Made by a program: the position numbers and the translations under genes. A stretch of 64,000 nt of DNA, from positions 1-64,000 of the forward strand of contig JAJSSI010000044.1 in the NCBI GenBank assembly GCA_031841125.1. Direction: 5' to 3'. Each line of letters begins with the position of its first letter. The stretch's first letter is position 1. The notes below the pieces were generated by a model. The model was given only the letters and a program-made list of their open reading frames with translations. It did no database searches and was not told the origin of the DNA. Of the stretch, positions 1 through 13,283 are shown piece after piece. The stretch comes from Acanthococcus lagerstroemiae. Lineage: Eukaryota > Arthropoda > Insecta > Hemiptera > Eriococcidae.

Positions 1-268
1 CAATAATTTATATTGGTATAATTTTAAAGGAATTTTCTTTCATTATTACACTATATTATTTATTTAAAAGTTTTAGTATTGAAATAATCCTGTTGATTCC
101 AGAATCAATATATAATATATTTTTATTAAAAATAATTTCTTTATCTACAATATGACCAATTATTATTTAATATAATTTTATTTTCAATATTTTGTAAAGG
201 TATAATTTTTTGCATACTTTTAAAAATTATCTTTCTTTTAAAAGTTTTTTATTTTTAATAAGCACCAT
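1..268 (-). pseudogene. Copy 0: 5' part of the kinase gene, cut by the window edge and frameshifted
   Basis: The start codon matches the other copies at 268-266. Only the N-terminal quarter (glycine loop and invariant Lys region) lies in the window. This is the most damaged stretch of the array: extra T in the run 33-36, substitution at 58, lost A near 87, extra T near 97, scrambled bases near 150-175, and one A lost at 240-243. The density of single-base errors in homopolymers suggests raw-read error at a contig end rather than real decay. Confidence 0.7.
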
Positions 269-524
269 TATGTTATATTTTTAATTTTTTAATAAAAGTT
301 TTTCATTTTTTTTAATATATCATCAGAGAATTAATATATAAAATTTTTCATCCATAATCATTTCATCATTTTTATTTTTTTTTTTTATCAATATTAAAAT
401 TATTTTTTTTCCTGGTATAACATTTTTTGTTTTAATCATTTTATATATTCTTCTATTTATATAAAAAATTAATCAATGTTTTCATTTTTCTACTAAAAAT
501 TTTTAGTAGAAAATAAAATTTAGA

Positions 525-1683
525 TTATTTTACAGTATAAGTTTTAATTACATTTTTTGGAGTAATTATTTGATTATTATATATAATATTTAAAAATTTT
601 TCTGCTGTTATTAAATTTCTAATTTTTGATAATTTATTTAATGATATTATTTCAATAATTTCATTATTTTCTTTTATTACTTCTAATAGTAATTTTTCAA
701 GAGTTTTCTTTATTTTAAAATCTTCTTGAATATTTTTTACTATTAATTCAATTAACGCTGATATATCATTATAAAATTCTAAAGGAGGATACTCGTCGAA
801 ATTTTCCAATATATTATTTTTGTTATTAAATGGAAATTCTTTATTTGAGTCTAATTCTATTTTGACTTTTTTAATTTTTTCAATATCATCTTCTGAATTT
901 ATTTTACACATACCTTGTTCCATAATTTTTAATATTATTATAATTTTCAATACAATATTGTGGTCTCAAAAATTCAGACCATCCAAAATCTCCAAGTACA
1001 AAAAGATATCCCATATTTTTTACATAATAAGTTTTACTTCTAAATATATATTTCCAATATCCCCTGGGACTATTTTTTTATAAAAAATATTTTCATCATA
1101 AATATCAGAATGAATAAATCCAAATATATGTTCAGTTGTAGCTAATGCTAAAGTTATTTGTAAAAGAATATTTTCTATTAATCATTTGTTAAATATTTAT
1201 GATTGTTTTTTAAAAAATTTTTTAAAGAACCGTCAAATTTTTCCATTATTATATTTAAAGTTCCCATATAATTATATTTATTATTTATTTCAAAAGACTT
1301 TGGAGTATTAGAATCGTATTTTACAGAATATAATAATGGAAAGTTCGGACATATATTATTTAATACTAAATCATTTAATTTTTTCATAATTAGAATTTCT
1401 TTAAAATTTCCTTTTTCCAATAATTTATATTGGTATAATTTTAAAGGAATTTCTTTCATTATTACACTATATTTTTTATTTAAAAGTTTTAGTATTGAAA
1501 TAAATCCTGTTGATCCAGAATCAATATATAATATATTTTTATTAAAAATAATTTCTTTATCTACAAATGACCAATTATTATTTAATATAATATTATTTTC
1601 AATATTTTGTAAAGGTATAATTTTTTGCATACTTTTAAAAATTATCTTTCTTTTAAAAGTTTTTTATTTTTAATAAGCACCAT
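525..1683 (-). pseudogene. Copy 1: haspin-like kinase gene, frameshifted
   Basis: The copy is 1,159 bp against 1,161 in the consensus. Lesions: A run 5 to 4 at 1655-1658, lost T near 1182, C run 5 to 4 at 1061-1064, extra C near 909, and a substitution at 737 that changes Glu to Lys. The open pieces are 1178-1630 and 525-950. The 28-bp palindrome after its stop is intact at 486-513. The lesions are homopolymer or single-base events and are probably sequencing error. Confidence 0.75.
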
Positions 1684-1939
1684 TACTGTTATATTTTTAA
1701 TTTTTTAATAAAAGTTTTTCATTTTTTTTAATATATCATCAAGAGAATTAATATATAAAATATCATCCATAATCATTTCATCATTTTTATTTTTTTTTTT
1801 ATCAATATTAAAATTTATTTTTTTTCCTGGTATAACATTTTTTGTTTTAATCATTTTATATATTCTTCTATTTATATAAAAAATTAATCAATGTTTTCAT
1901 TTTTCTACTAAAAATTTTTAGTAGAAAATAAAATTTAGA

Positions 1940-3096
1940 TTATTTTACAGTATAAGTTTTAATTACATTTTTTGGAGTAATTATTTGATTATTATATATA
2001 ATATTTAAAAATTTTTCTGCTGTTATTAAATTTCTAATTTTTGATAATTTATTTAATGATATTATTTCAATAATTTCATTATTTTCTTTTATTACTTCTA
2101 ATAGTAATTTTTCAAGAGTTTTCTTTATTTTAAAATCTTCTTGAATATTTTCTACTATTAATTCAATTAACGCTGATATATCATTATAAAATTCTAAAGG
2201 AGGATACTCGTCGAAATTTTCCAATATATTATTTTTGTTATTAAATGGAAATTCTTTATTTGAGTCTAATTCTATTTTGACTTTTTTAATTTTTTCAATA
2301 TCATCTTCTGAATTTATTTTACAATACCTTGTTCCATAATTTTTAATATTATTATAATTTTCAATACAATATTGTGGTCTCAAAAATTCAGACCATCCAA
2401 AATCTCCAAGTACAAAAAGATATCCCATATTTTTTACATAATAAGTTTTACTTCTAAATATTTATTTCCAATATCCCTGGGACTATTTTTTTATAAAAAA
2501 TATTTTCATCATAAATATCAGAATGAATAAATCCAAATATATGTTCAGTTGTAGCTAATGCTAAAGTTATTTGTAAAAGAATATTTTCTATTAATTCATT
2601 TGTTAAATATTTATGATTGTTTTTTAAAAAATTTTTAAAGAACCGTCAATTTTTCCATTATTATATTTTAAAGTTCCCATATAATTATATTTATTATTTA
2701 TTTCAAAAGACTTTGGAGTATTTGAATCGTATTTTACAGAATATAATAATGGAAAGTTCGGACATATATTATTTAATACTAAATCATTTAATTTTTTCAT
2801 AATTAGAATTTCTTTAAAATTTCCTTTTTCCAATAATTTATATTGGTATAATTTTAAAGGAATTTCTTTCATTATTACACTATATTTTTTATTTAAAAGT
2901 TTTAGTATTGAAATAAATCCTGTTGATCCAGAATCAATATATATATATTTTTATTAAAAATAATTTCTTTATCTACAAATGACCAATTATTATTTAATAT
3001 AATATTATTTTCAATATTTTGTAAAGGTATAATTTTTTGCATACTTTTAAAAATTATCTTTCTTTTAAAAAGTTTTTTATTTTTAATAAGCACCAT
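1940..3096 (-). pseudogene. Copy 2: haspin-like kinase gene, frameshifted
   Basis: The copy is 1,157 bp, four short. Lesions: lost base near 2947, extra T at 2666-2669, lost A at 2648-2649, T run 6 to 5 near 2632-2636, C run 5 to 3 at 2475-2477, and substitutions at 2462 and 2723. The C-terminal piece 1940-2428, which includes DFG, is intact. The N-terminal piece is open only at 2902-3096. Confidence 0.75.
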
Positions 3097-3353
3097 TACT
3101 GTTATATTTTTAATTTTTTAATAAAAGTTTTTCATTTTTTTTAATATATCATCAAGAGAATTAATATATAAAATATCATCCATAATCATTTCATCATTTT
3201 TATTTTTTTTTTTATCAATATTAAAATTTATTTTTTTTCCTGGTATAACATTTTTTGTTTTAATCATTTTATATATTCTTCTATTTATATAAAAAAATTA
3301 ATCAATGTTTTCATTTTTCTACTAAAAATTTTTAGTAGAAAATAAAATTTAGA

Positions 3354-4513
3354 TTATTTTACAGTATAAGTTTTAATTACATTTTTTGGAGTAATTATTT
3401 GATTATTATATATAATATTTAAAATTTTTCTGCTGTTATTAAATTTCTAATTTTTGATAATTTATTTAATGATATTATTTCAATAATTTCATTATTTTCT
3501 TTTATTACTTCTAATAGTAATTTTTCAAGAGTTTTCTTTATTTTAAAATCTTCTTGAATATTTTCTACTATTAATTCAATTAACGCTGATATATCATTAT
3601 AAAATTCTAAAGGAGGATACTCGTCGAAATTTTCCAATATATTATTTTTGTTATTAAATGGAAATTCTTTATTTGAGTCTAATTTATTTTGACTTTTTTA
3701 ATTTTTTCAATATCATCTTCTGAATTTATTTTACAATACCTTGTTCCATAATTTTTAAATATTATTATAATTTTCAATACAATATTGTGGTCTCAAAATT
3801 CAGACCATCCAAAATCTCCAAGTACAAAAAGATATCCCATATTTTTTTACATAATAAGTTTTACTTCTAAATATATATTTCCAATATCCCCCTGGGACTA
3901 TTTTTTTATAAAAAATATTTTCATCATAAATATCAGAATGAATAAATCCAAATATATGTTCAGTTGTAGCTAATGCTAAAGTTATTTGTAAAAGAATATT
4001 TTCTATTAATTCATTTGTTAAATATTTATGATTGTTTTTTAAAAAATTTTTTAAAGAACCGTCAAATTTTTCCATTATTATATTTAAAGTTCCCATATAA
4101 TTATATTTATTATTTATTTCAAAAGACTTTGGAGTATTAGAATCGTATTTTACAGAATATAATAATGGAAAGTTCGGACATATATTATTTAATACTAAAT
4201 CATTTAATTTTTTCATAATTAGAATTTCTTTAAAATTTCCTTTTTCCAATAATTTATATTGGTATAATTTTAAAGGAATTTCTTTCATTATTACACTATA
4301 TTTTTTATTTAAAAGTTTTAGTATTGAAATAAATCCTGTTGATCCAGAATCAATATATAATATATTTTTATTAAAAATAATTTCTTTATCTACAAATGAC
4401 CAATTATTATTTAATATAATATTATTTTCAATATTTTGTAAAGGTATAATTTTTTGCATACTTTTAAAAATTATCTTTCTTTTAAAAAGTTTTTTATTTT
4501 TAATAAGCACCAT
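3354..4513 (-). pseudogene. Copy 3: haspin-like kinase gene, 5' two-thirds open, 3' third frameshifted
   Basis: The start at 4513 is intact and the frame stays open to 3800, covering residues 1 to about 226, through the catalytic loop. Lesions: T run 6 to 7 at 3842-3848, A run 5 to 4 at 3795-3798, extra A at 3757-3759, lost C near 3684, and A run 5 to 4 at 3421-3424. The net change is minus one base. Confidence 0.75.
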
Positions 4514-4768
4514 TACTGTTATATTTTTAATTTTTTAATAAAAGTTTTTCATTTTTTTTAATATATCATCAAGAGAATTAATATATAAAATATCATCCAT
4601 AATCATTTCATCATTTTTATTTTTTTTTTTATCAATATTAAAATTTATTTTTTTCCTGGTATAACATTTTTGTTTTAATCATTTTATATATTCTTCTATT
4701 TATATAAAAAAATTAATCAATGTTTTCATTTTTCTACTAAAAATTTTTAGTAGAAAATAAAATTTAGA

Positions 4769-5930
4769 TTATTTTACAGTATAAGTTTTAATTACATTTT
4801 TTGGAGTAATTATTTGATTATTATATATAATATTTAAAAATTTTTCTGCTGTTATTAAATTTCTAATTTTTGATAATTTATTTAATGATATTATTTCAAT
4901 AATTTCATTATTTTCTTTTATTACTTCTAATAGTAATTTTTCAAGAGTTTTCTTTTTTTTAAAATCTTCTTGAATATTTTCTACTATTAATTCAATTAAC
5001 GCTGATATATCATTATAAAATTCTAAAGGAGGATACTCGTCGAAATTTTCCAATATATTATTTTTGTTATTAAATGGAAATTCTTTATTTGAGTCTAATT
5101 CTATTTTGACTTTTTTAATTTTTTCAATATCATCTTCTGAATTTATTTTACAATACCTTGTTCCATAATTTTTTTAATATTATTATAATTTTCAATACAA
5201 TATTGTGGTCTCAAAAATTCAGACCATCCAAAATCTCCAAGTACAAAAAGATATCCATATTTTTTACATAATAAGTTTTACTTCTAAATATATATTTCCA
5301 ATATCCCCCTGGGACTATTTTTTTATAAAAAATATTTTCATCATAAATATCAGAATGAATAAATCCAAATATATGTTCAGTTGTAGCTAATGCTAAAGTT
5401 ATTTGTAAAAGAATATTTTCTATTAATTCATTTGTTAAATATTTATGATTGTTTTTTAAAAAATTTTTTAAAGAACCGTCAAATTTTTCCATTATTATAT
5501 TTAAAGTTCCCATATAATTATATTTATTATTTATTTCAAAAGACTTTGGAGTATTAGAATCGTATTTTACAGAATATAATAATGGAAAGTTCGGACATAT
5601 ATTATTTAATACTAAATCATTTAATTTTTTCATAATTAGAATTTCTTTAAAATTTCCTTTTTCCAATAATTTATATTGGTATAATTTTAAAGGAATTTCT
5701 TTCATTATTACACTATATTTTTTATTTAAAAGTTTTAGTATTGAAATAAATCCTGTTGATCCAGAATCAATATATAATATATTTTTATTAAAAATAATTT
5801 CTTTATCTACAAATGACCAATTATTATTTAATATAATATTATTTTCAATATTTTGTAAAGGTATAATTTTTTGCATACTTTTAAAAATTATCTTTCTTTT
5901 AAAAAGTTTTTTATTTTTAATAAGCACCAT
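4769..5930 (-). pseudogene. Copy 4: haspin-like kinase gene, two compensating-length frameshifts
   Basis: The frame is open from 5930 to about 5256, then lost by CCC to CC at 5255-5256, just before DFG. A T run of 7 instead of 5 at 5169-5175 shifts it again. The 3' part is open from 5053 to 4769 with one substitution at 4956 (Ile to Lys). The net change is plus one base. Confidence 0.75.
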
Positions 5931-6187
5931 TACTGTTATATTTTTTAATTTTTTAATAAAAGTTTTTCATTTTTTTTAATATATCATCAAGAGAATTAAT
6001 ATATAAAATATCATCCATAATCATTTCATCATTTTTATTTTTTTTTTTATCAATATTAAAATTTATTTTTTTTCCTGTATAAACATTTTTGTTTTAATCA
6101 TTTTATATATTCTTCTATTTATATAAAAAAATTAATCAATGTTTTCATTTTTCTACTAAAAATTTTTAGTAGAAAATAAAATTTAGA

Positions 6188-7346
6188 TTATTTTACAGTA
6201 TAAGTTTTAATTACATTTTTTGGAGTAATTATTTGATTATTATATATAATATTTAAAAATTTTTCTGCTGTTATTAAATTTCTAATTTTTGATAATTTAT
6301 TTAATGATATTATTTCAATAATTTCATTATTTTCTTTTATTACTTCTAATAGTAATTTTTCAAGAGTTTTCTTTATTTTAAAATCTTCTTGAATATTTCT
6401 ACTATTAATTCAATTAACGCTGATATATCATTATAAAATTCTAAAGGAGGATACTCGTCGAAATTTTCCAATATATTATTTTTGTTATTAAATGGAAATT
6501 CTTTATTTGAGTCTAATTCTATTTTGACTTTTTTAATTTTTTCAATATCATCTTCTGAATTTATTTTACAATACCTTGTTCCATAATTTTTAATATTATT
6601 ATAATTTTCAATACAATATTGTGGTCTCAAAAATTCAGACCATCCAAAATCTCCAAGTACAAAAAGATATCCCATATTTTTTACATAATAAGTTTTACTT
6701 CTAAATATATATTTCCAATATCCCCCTGGGACTATTTTTTATAAAAAATATTTTCATCATAAATATCAGAATGAATAAATCCAAATATATGTTCAGTTGT
6801 AGCTAATGCTAAAGTTATTTGTAAAAGAATATTTTCTATTAATTCATTTGTTAAATATTTATGATTGTTTTTTAAAAAATTTTTTAAAGAACCGTCAAAT
6901 TTTTCCATTATTATATTTAAAGTTCCCATATAATTATATTTATTATTTATTTCAAAAGACTTTGGAGTATTAGAATCGTATTTTACAGAATATAATAATG
7001 GAAAGTTCGGACATATATTATTTAATACTAAATCATTTAATTTTTTCATAATTAGAATTTCTTTAAAATTTCCTTTTTCCAATAATTTATATTGGTATAA
7101 TTTTAAAGGAATTTCTTTCATTATTACACTATATTTTTTATTTAAAAGTTTTAGTATTGAAATAAATCCTGTTGATCCAGAATCAATATATAATATATTT
7201 TTATTAAAAATAATTTCTTTATCTACAAATGACCAATTATTATTTAATATAATATTATTTTCAATATTTTGTAAAGGTATATTTTTTTGCATACTTTTAA
7301 AAATTATCTTTCTTTTAAAAAGTTTTTTATTTTTAATAAGCACCAT
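6188..7346 (-). pseudogene. Copy 5: haspin-like kinase gene, two single-base deletions
   Basis: The open 5' piece is 7346-6732, through the catalytic loop. T run 7 to 6 at 6735-6740 and T run 4 to 3 at 6396-6398 break the frame. A substitution at 7282 changes residue 22 from Ile to Asn. The T7 to T6 lesion recurs at the same unit position in copy 9, as expected of a homopolymer miscall. Confidence 0.75.
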
Positions 7347-7604
7347 TACTGTTATATTTTTAATTTTTTAATAAAAGTTTTTCATTTTTTTTAATATATC
7401 ATCAAGAGAATTAATATATAAAATATCATCCATAATCATTTCATCATTTTTATTTTTTTTTTTATCAATATTAAAATTTATTTTTTTTTTCTGGTATAAC
7501 ATTTTTTGTTTTAATCATTTTATATATTCTTCTATTTATATAAAAAAATTAATCAATGTTTTCATTTTTCTACTAAAAATTTTTAGTAGAAAATAAAATT
7601 TAGA

Positions 7605-8763
7605 TTATTTTACAGTATAAGTTTTAATTACATTTTTTGGAGTAATTATTTGATTATTATATATAATATTTAAAAATTTTTCTGCTGTTATTAAATTTCT
7701 AATTTTTGATAATTTATTTAATGATATTATTTCAATAATTTCATTATTTTCTTTTATTACTTCTAATAGTAATTTTTCAAGAGTTTTCTTTATTTTAAAA
7801 TCTTCTTGAATATTTTCTACTATTAATTCAATTAACGCTGATATATCATTATAAAATTCTAAAGGAGGATACTCGTCGAAATTTTCCAATATATTATTTT
7901 TGTTATTAAATGGAAATTCTTTATTTGAGTCTAATTCTATTTTGACTTTTTTAATTTTTTCAATATCATCTTCTGAATTTATTTTACAATACCTTGTTCC
8001 ATAATTTTTAATATTATTATAATTTTCAATACAATATTGTGGTCTCAAAAATTCAGACCATCCAAAATCTCCAAGTACAAAAAGATATCCCATATTTTTT
8101 ACATAATAAGTTTTACTTCTAAATATATATTTCCAATATCCCCCTGGGACTATTTTTTTATAAAAAATATTTTCATCATAAATATCAGAATGAATAAATC
8201 CAAATATATGTTCAGTTGTAGCTAATGCTAAAGTTATTTGTAAAAGAATATTTCTATTAATTCATTTGTTAAATATTTATGATTGTTTTTTAAAAAATTT
8301 TTTAAAGAACCGTCAAATTTTTCCATTATTATATTTAAAGTTCCCATATAATTATATTTATTATTTATTTCAAAAGACTTTGGAGTATTAGAATCGTATT
8401 TTACAGAATATAATAATGGAAAGTTCGGACATATATTATTTAATACTAAATCATTTAATTTTTTATAATTAGAATTTCTTTAAAATTTCCTTTTTCCAAT
8501 AATTTATATTGGTATAATTTTAAAGGAATTTCTTTCATTATTACACTATATTTTTTATTTAAAAGTTTTAGTATTGAAATAAATCCTGTTGATCCAGAAT
8601 CAATATATAATATATTTTTATTAAAAATAATTTCTTTATCTACAAATGACCAATTATTATTTAATATAATATTATTTTCAATATTTTGTAAAGGTATAAT
8701 TTTTTGCATACTTTTAAAAATTATCTTTCTTTTAAAAAGTTTTTTATTTTTAATAAGCACCAT
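7605..8763 (-). pseudogene. Copy 6: haspin-like kinase gene, two single-base deletions
   Basis: The N-terminal piece is open 8763-8455. A lost C near 8464 and a T run 4 to 3 at 8251-8253 break the frame. From about 8250 down to the stop at 7605 the sequence matches the consensus. Confidence 0.75.
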
Positions 8764-9018
8764 TACTGTTATTTTTTAATTTTTTAATAAAAGTTTTTCA
8801 TTTTTTTTAATATATCATCAAGAGAATTAATATATAAATATTATCATCCATAATTTCATCATTTTTATTTTTTTTTTTATCAATATTAAAATTTATTTTT
8901 TTTCCTGGTATAACATTTTTTGTTTTAATCATTTTATATATTCTTCTATTTATATAAAAAAATTAATCAATGTTTTCATTTTTCTACTAAAAATTTTTAG
9001 TAGAAAATAAAATTTAGA

Positions 9019-10181
9019 TTATTTTACAGTATAAGTTTTAATTACATTTTTTGGAGTAATTATTTGATTATTATATATAATATTTAAAAATTTTTCTGCT
9101 GTTATTAAATTTCTAATTTTTGATAATTTATTTAATGATATTATTTCAATAATTTCATTATTTTCTTTTATTACTTCTAATAGTAATTTTTCAAGAGTTT
9201 TCTTTATTTTAAAATCTTCTTGAATATTTTCTACTATTAATTCAATTAACGCTGATATATCATTATAAAATTCTAAAGGAGGATACTCGTCGAAATTTTC
9301 CAATATATTATTTTTGTTATTAAATGGAAATTCTTTATTTGAGTCTAATTCTATTTTGACTTTTTTAATTTTTTCAATATCATCTTCTGAATTTATTTTA
9401 CAATACCTTGTTCCATAATTTTTAATATTATTATAATTTTCAATACAATATTGTGGTCTCAAAAATTCAGACCATCCAAAAATCTCCAAGTACAAAAAGA
9501 TATCCCATATTTTTTACATAATAAGTTTTACTTCTAAATATATATTTCCAATATCCCCCTGGGACTATTTTTTTATAAAAAATATTTTTCATCATAAATA
9601 TCAGAATGAATAAATCCAAATATATGTTCAGTTGTAGCTAATGCTAAAGTTATTTGTAAAAGAATATTTTCTATTAATTCATTTGTTAAATATTTATGAT
9701 TGTTTTTTAAAAAATTTTTTAAAGAACCGTCAAATTTTTCCATTATTATATTTAAAGTTCCCATATAATTATATTTATTATTTATTTCAAAAGACTTTGG
9801 AGTATTAGAATCGTATTTTACAGAATATAATAATGGAAAGTTCGGACATATATTATTTAATACTAAATCATTTAATTTTTTCATAATTAGAATTTCTTTA
9901 AAATTTCCTTTTTCCAATAATTTATATTGGTATAATTTTAAAGGAATTTCTTTCATTATTACACTATATTTTTTATTTAAAAGTTTTAGTATTGAAATAA
10001 ATCCTGTTGATCCAGAATCAATATATAATATATTTTTATTAAAAATAATTTCTTTATCTACAAATGACCAATTATTATTTAATATAATATTATTTTCAAT
10101 ATTTTGTAAAGGTATAATTTTTTGCATACTTTTAAAAATTATCTTTCTTTTAAAAAGTTTTTTATTTTTAATAAGCACCAT
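9019..10181 (-). pseudogene. Copy 7: haspin-like kinase gene, two single-base insertions
   Basis: The 5' piece is open from 10181 to 9573. A T run 4 to 5 at 9585-9589 and an A run 4 to 5 at 9478-9482 break the frame. The C-terminal piece reads from 9495 to 9019. The net change is plus two bases. Confidence 0.75.
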
Positions 10182-10439
10182 TACTGTTATATTTTTAATT
10201 TTTTAATAAAAGTTTTTCATTTTTTTTAATATATCATCAAGAGAATTAATATATAAAATATCATCCATAATCATTTCATCATTTTTATTTTTTTTTTTAT
10301 CAATATTAAAAATTTATTTTTTTCCTGGTATAAACATTTTTTGTTTTAATCATTTTATATATTCTTCTATTTATATAAAAAAATTAATCAATGTTTTCAT
10401 TTTTCTACTAAAAATTTTTAGTAGAATATAAAATTTAGA

Positions 10440-11608
10440 TTATTTTACAGTATAAGTTTTAATTACATTTTTTGGAGTAATTATTTGATTATTATATATA
10501 ATATTTAAAAATTTTTCTGCTGTTATTAATTTCTAATTTTTGATAATTTATTTAATGATATTATTTCAATAATTTCATTATTTTCTTTTATTACTTCTAA
10601 TAGTAATTTTTCAAGAGTTTTCTTTATTTTAAAATCTTCTTGAATATTTTCTACTATTAATTCAATTAACGCTGATATATCATTATAAAATTCTAAAGGA
10701 GGATACTCGTCGAAATTTTCCAATATATTATTTTTGTTATTAAATGGAAATTCTTTATTTGAGTCTAATTCTATTTTGACTTTTTTAATTTTTTCAATAT
10801 CATCTTCTGAATTTATTTTACAATACCTTGTTCCATAATTTTTAATATTATTATAATTTTCAATACAATATTGTGGTCTCAAAAATTCAGACCATCCAAA
10901 ATCTCCAAGTACAAAAAGATATCCCATATTTTTTACATAATAAGTTTTACTTCTAAATATATATTTCCAATATCCCCCTGGGACTATTTTTTTATAAAAA
11001 ATATTTTCATCATAAATATCAGAATGAATAAATCCAAATATATGTTCAGTTGTAGCTAATGCTAAAGTTATTTGTAAAAGAATATTTTCTATTAATTCAT
11101 TTGTTAAATATTTATGATTGTTTTTTAAAAAATTTTTTAAAGAACCGTCAAATTTTTCCATTATTATATTTAAAGTTCCCATATAATTATATTTATTATT
11201 TATTTCAAAAGACTTTGGAGTATTAGAATCGTATTTTACAGAATATAAATAATGGAAAGTTCGGACATATATTATTTAATACTAAATCATTTTAATTTTT
11301 TCATAATTAGAATTTTTTTAAAATTTCCTTTTTCCAATAATATTTATATTGGTATAATTTATATTAATCATAATTATTCTTTCATTATACACTATTTTTT
11401 TTATTAAAAGTTTTAGTATTGAAATAAATCCTGTTGATCCAGAATCAATATATAATATATTTTTATTAAAAATAATTTCTTTATCTACAAATGACCAATT
11501 ATTATTTAATATAATATTATTTTCAATATTTTGTAAAGGTATAATTTTTTGCATACTTTTAAAAATTATCTTTCTTTTAAAAAGTTTTTTATTTTTAATA
11601 AGCACCAT
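10440..11608 (-). pseudogene. Copy 8: haspin-like kinase gene with a scrambled patch
   Basis: This is the longest copy (1,169 bp, plus eight). The first 70 or so codons read normally from 11608. The sequence is then garbled between about 11316 and 11402, with several insertions and substitutions where residues about 69-98 should be. Extra bases at 11290-11293 and 11247-11249 follow. The frame is normal from 11182 to 10526, including the catalytic loop and DFG, until A3 to A2 at 10528-10529. Confidence 0.75.
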
Positions 11609-11866
11609 TACTGTTATATTTTTAATTTTTTAAATAAAAGTTTTTCATTTTTTTTAATATATCATCAAGAGAATTAATATATAAAATATCATCCATAATC
11701 ATTTCATCATTTTTATTTTTTTTTTTATCAATATTAAAATTTATTTTTTTTCCTGGTATAACATTTTTTGTTTTAATCATTTTATATATTCTTCTATTTA
11801 TATAAAAAAATTAATCAATGTTTTCATTTTTCTACTAAAAATTTTTAGTAGAAAATAAAATTTAGA

Positions 11867-13026
11867 TTATTTTACAGTATAAGTTTTAATTACATTTTTT
11901 GGAGTAATTATTTGATTATTATATATAATATTTAAAAATTTTTCTGCTGTTATTAAATTTCTAATTTTTGATAATTTATTTAATGATATTATTTCAATAA
12001 TTTCATTATTTTCTTTTATTACTTCTAATAGTAATTTTTCAAGAGTTTTCTTTATTTTAAAATCTTCTTGAATATTTTCTACTATTAATTCAATTAACGC
12101 TGATATATCATTATAAAATTCTAAAGGAGGATACTCGTCGAAATTTTCCAATATATTATTTTTGTTATTAAATGGAAATTCTTTATTTGAGTCTAATTCT
12201 ATTTTGACTTTTTTAATTTTTTCAATATCATCTTCTGAATTTATTTTACAATACCTTGTTCCATAATTTTTAATATTATTATAATTTTCAATACAATATT
12301 GTGGTCTCAAAAATTCAGACCATCCAAAATCTCCAAGTACAAAAAGATATCCCATATTTTTTACATAATAAGTTTTACTTCTAAATATATATTTCCAATA
12401 TCCCCCTGGGACTATTTTTTATAAAAAATATTTTCATCATAAATATCAGAATGAATAAATCCAAATATATGTTCAGTTGTAGCTAATGCTAAAGTTATTT
12501 GTAAAAGAATATTTTCTATTAATTCATTTGTTAAATATTTATGATTGTTTTTTAAAAAATTTTTTAAAGAACCGTCAAATTTTTCCATTATTATATTTAA
12601 AGTTCCCATATAATTATATTTATTATTTATTTCAAAAGACTTTGGAGTATTAGAATCGTATTTTACAGAATATAATAATGGAAAGTTCGGACATATATTA
12701 TTTAATACTAAATCATTTAATTTTTTCATAATTAGAATTTCTTTAAAATTTCCTTTTTCCAATAATTTATATTGGTATAATTTTAAAGGAATTTCTTTCA
12801 TTATTACACTATATTTTTTATTTAAAAGTTTTAGTATTGAAATAAATCCTGTTGATCCAGAATCAATATATAATATATTTTTATTAAAAATAATTTCTTT
12901 ATCTACAAATGACCAATTATTATTTAATATAATATTATTTTCAATATTTTGTAAAGGTATAATTTTTTGCATACTTTTAAAAATTATCTTTCTTTTAAAA
13001 AGTTTTTTATTTTTAATAAGCACCAT
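11867..13026 (-). pseudogene. Copy 9: haspin-like kinase gene, one single-base deletion
   Basis: The only difference from the consensus is a T run of 6 instead of 7 at 12415-12420. It splits the gene into 13026-12412 and 12355-11867 between the catalytic loop and DFG. This is very likely a sequencing error and the gene is probably intact. Confidence 0.75.
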
Positions 13027-13244
13027 TACTGTTATATTTTTAATTTTTTAATAAAAGTTTTTCATTTTTTTTAATATATCATCAAGAGAATTAATATATA
13101 AAATATCATCCATAATCATTTCATCATTTTTATTTTTTTTTTTATCAATATTAAAATTTATTTTTTTTCCTGGTATAACATTTTTTGTTTTAATCATTTT
13201 ATATATTCTTCTATTTATATAAAAAAATTAATCAATGTTTTCAT

Positions 13245-13272
13245 TTTTCTACTAAAAATTTTTAGTAGAAAA
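13245..13272 (-). terminator. Perfect 28-bp palindrome 11 bp after the kinase stop (3'-end hairpin, one per unit)
   Basis: The arms are TTTTCTACTAAAAA and its exact complement, with no spacer, so the RNA could form a stem of about 12 bp with a small A/U loop. It sits just past the stop at 13284 on the gene's strand. In mimivirus, transcripts are known to end and be polyadenylated at such palindromes ('hairpin rule'). It is not a typical bacterial terminator because the stem is A/U-rich. It recurs in every unit from 486-513 to 62875-62902; in copy 8 the base just outside the core (about 10427) is altered. Confidence 0.6.
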
Positions 13273-13283
13273 TAAAATTTAGA

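Noticed and set aside
525..13026. Copies 1-9 as true pseudogenes under relaxed selection
   Set aside because: The lesions are almost all homopolymer indels with very few substitutions, the same lesion recurs in two copies, and damage is confined to one end. This is better explained by sequencing error, though I typed them as broken because that is what the sequence shows.
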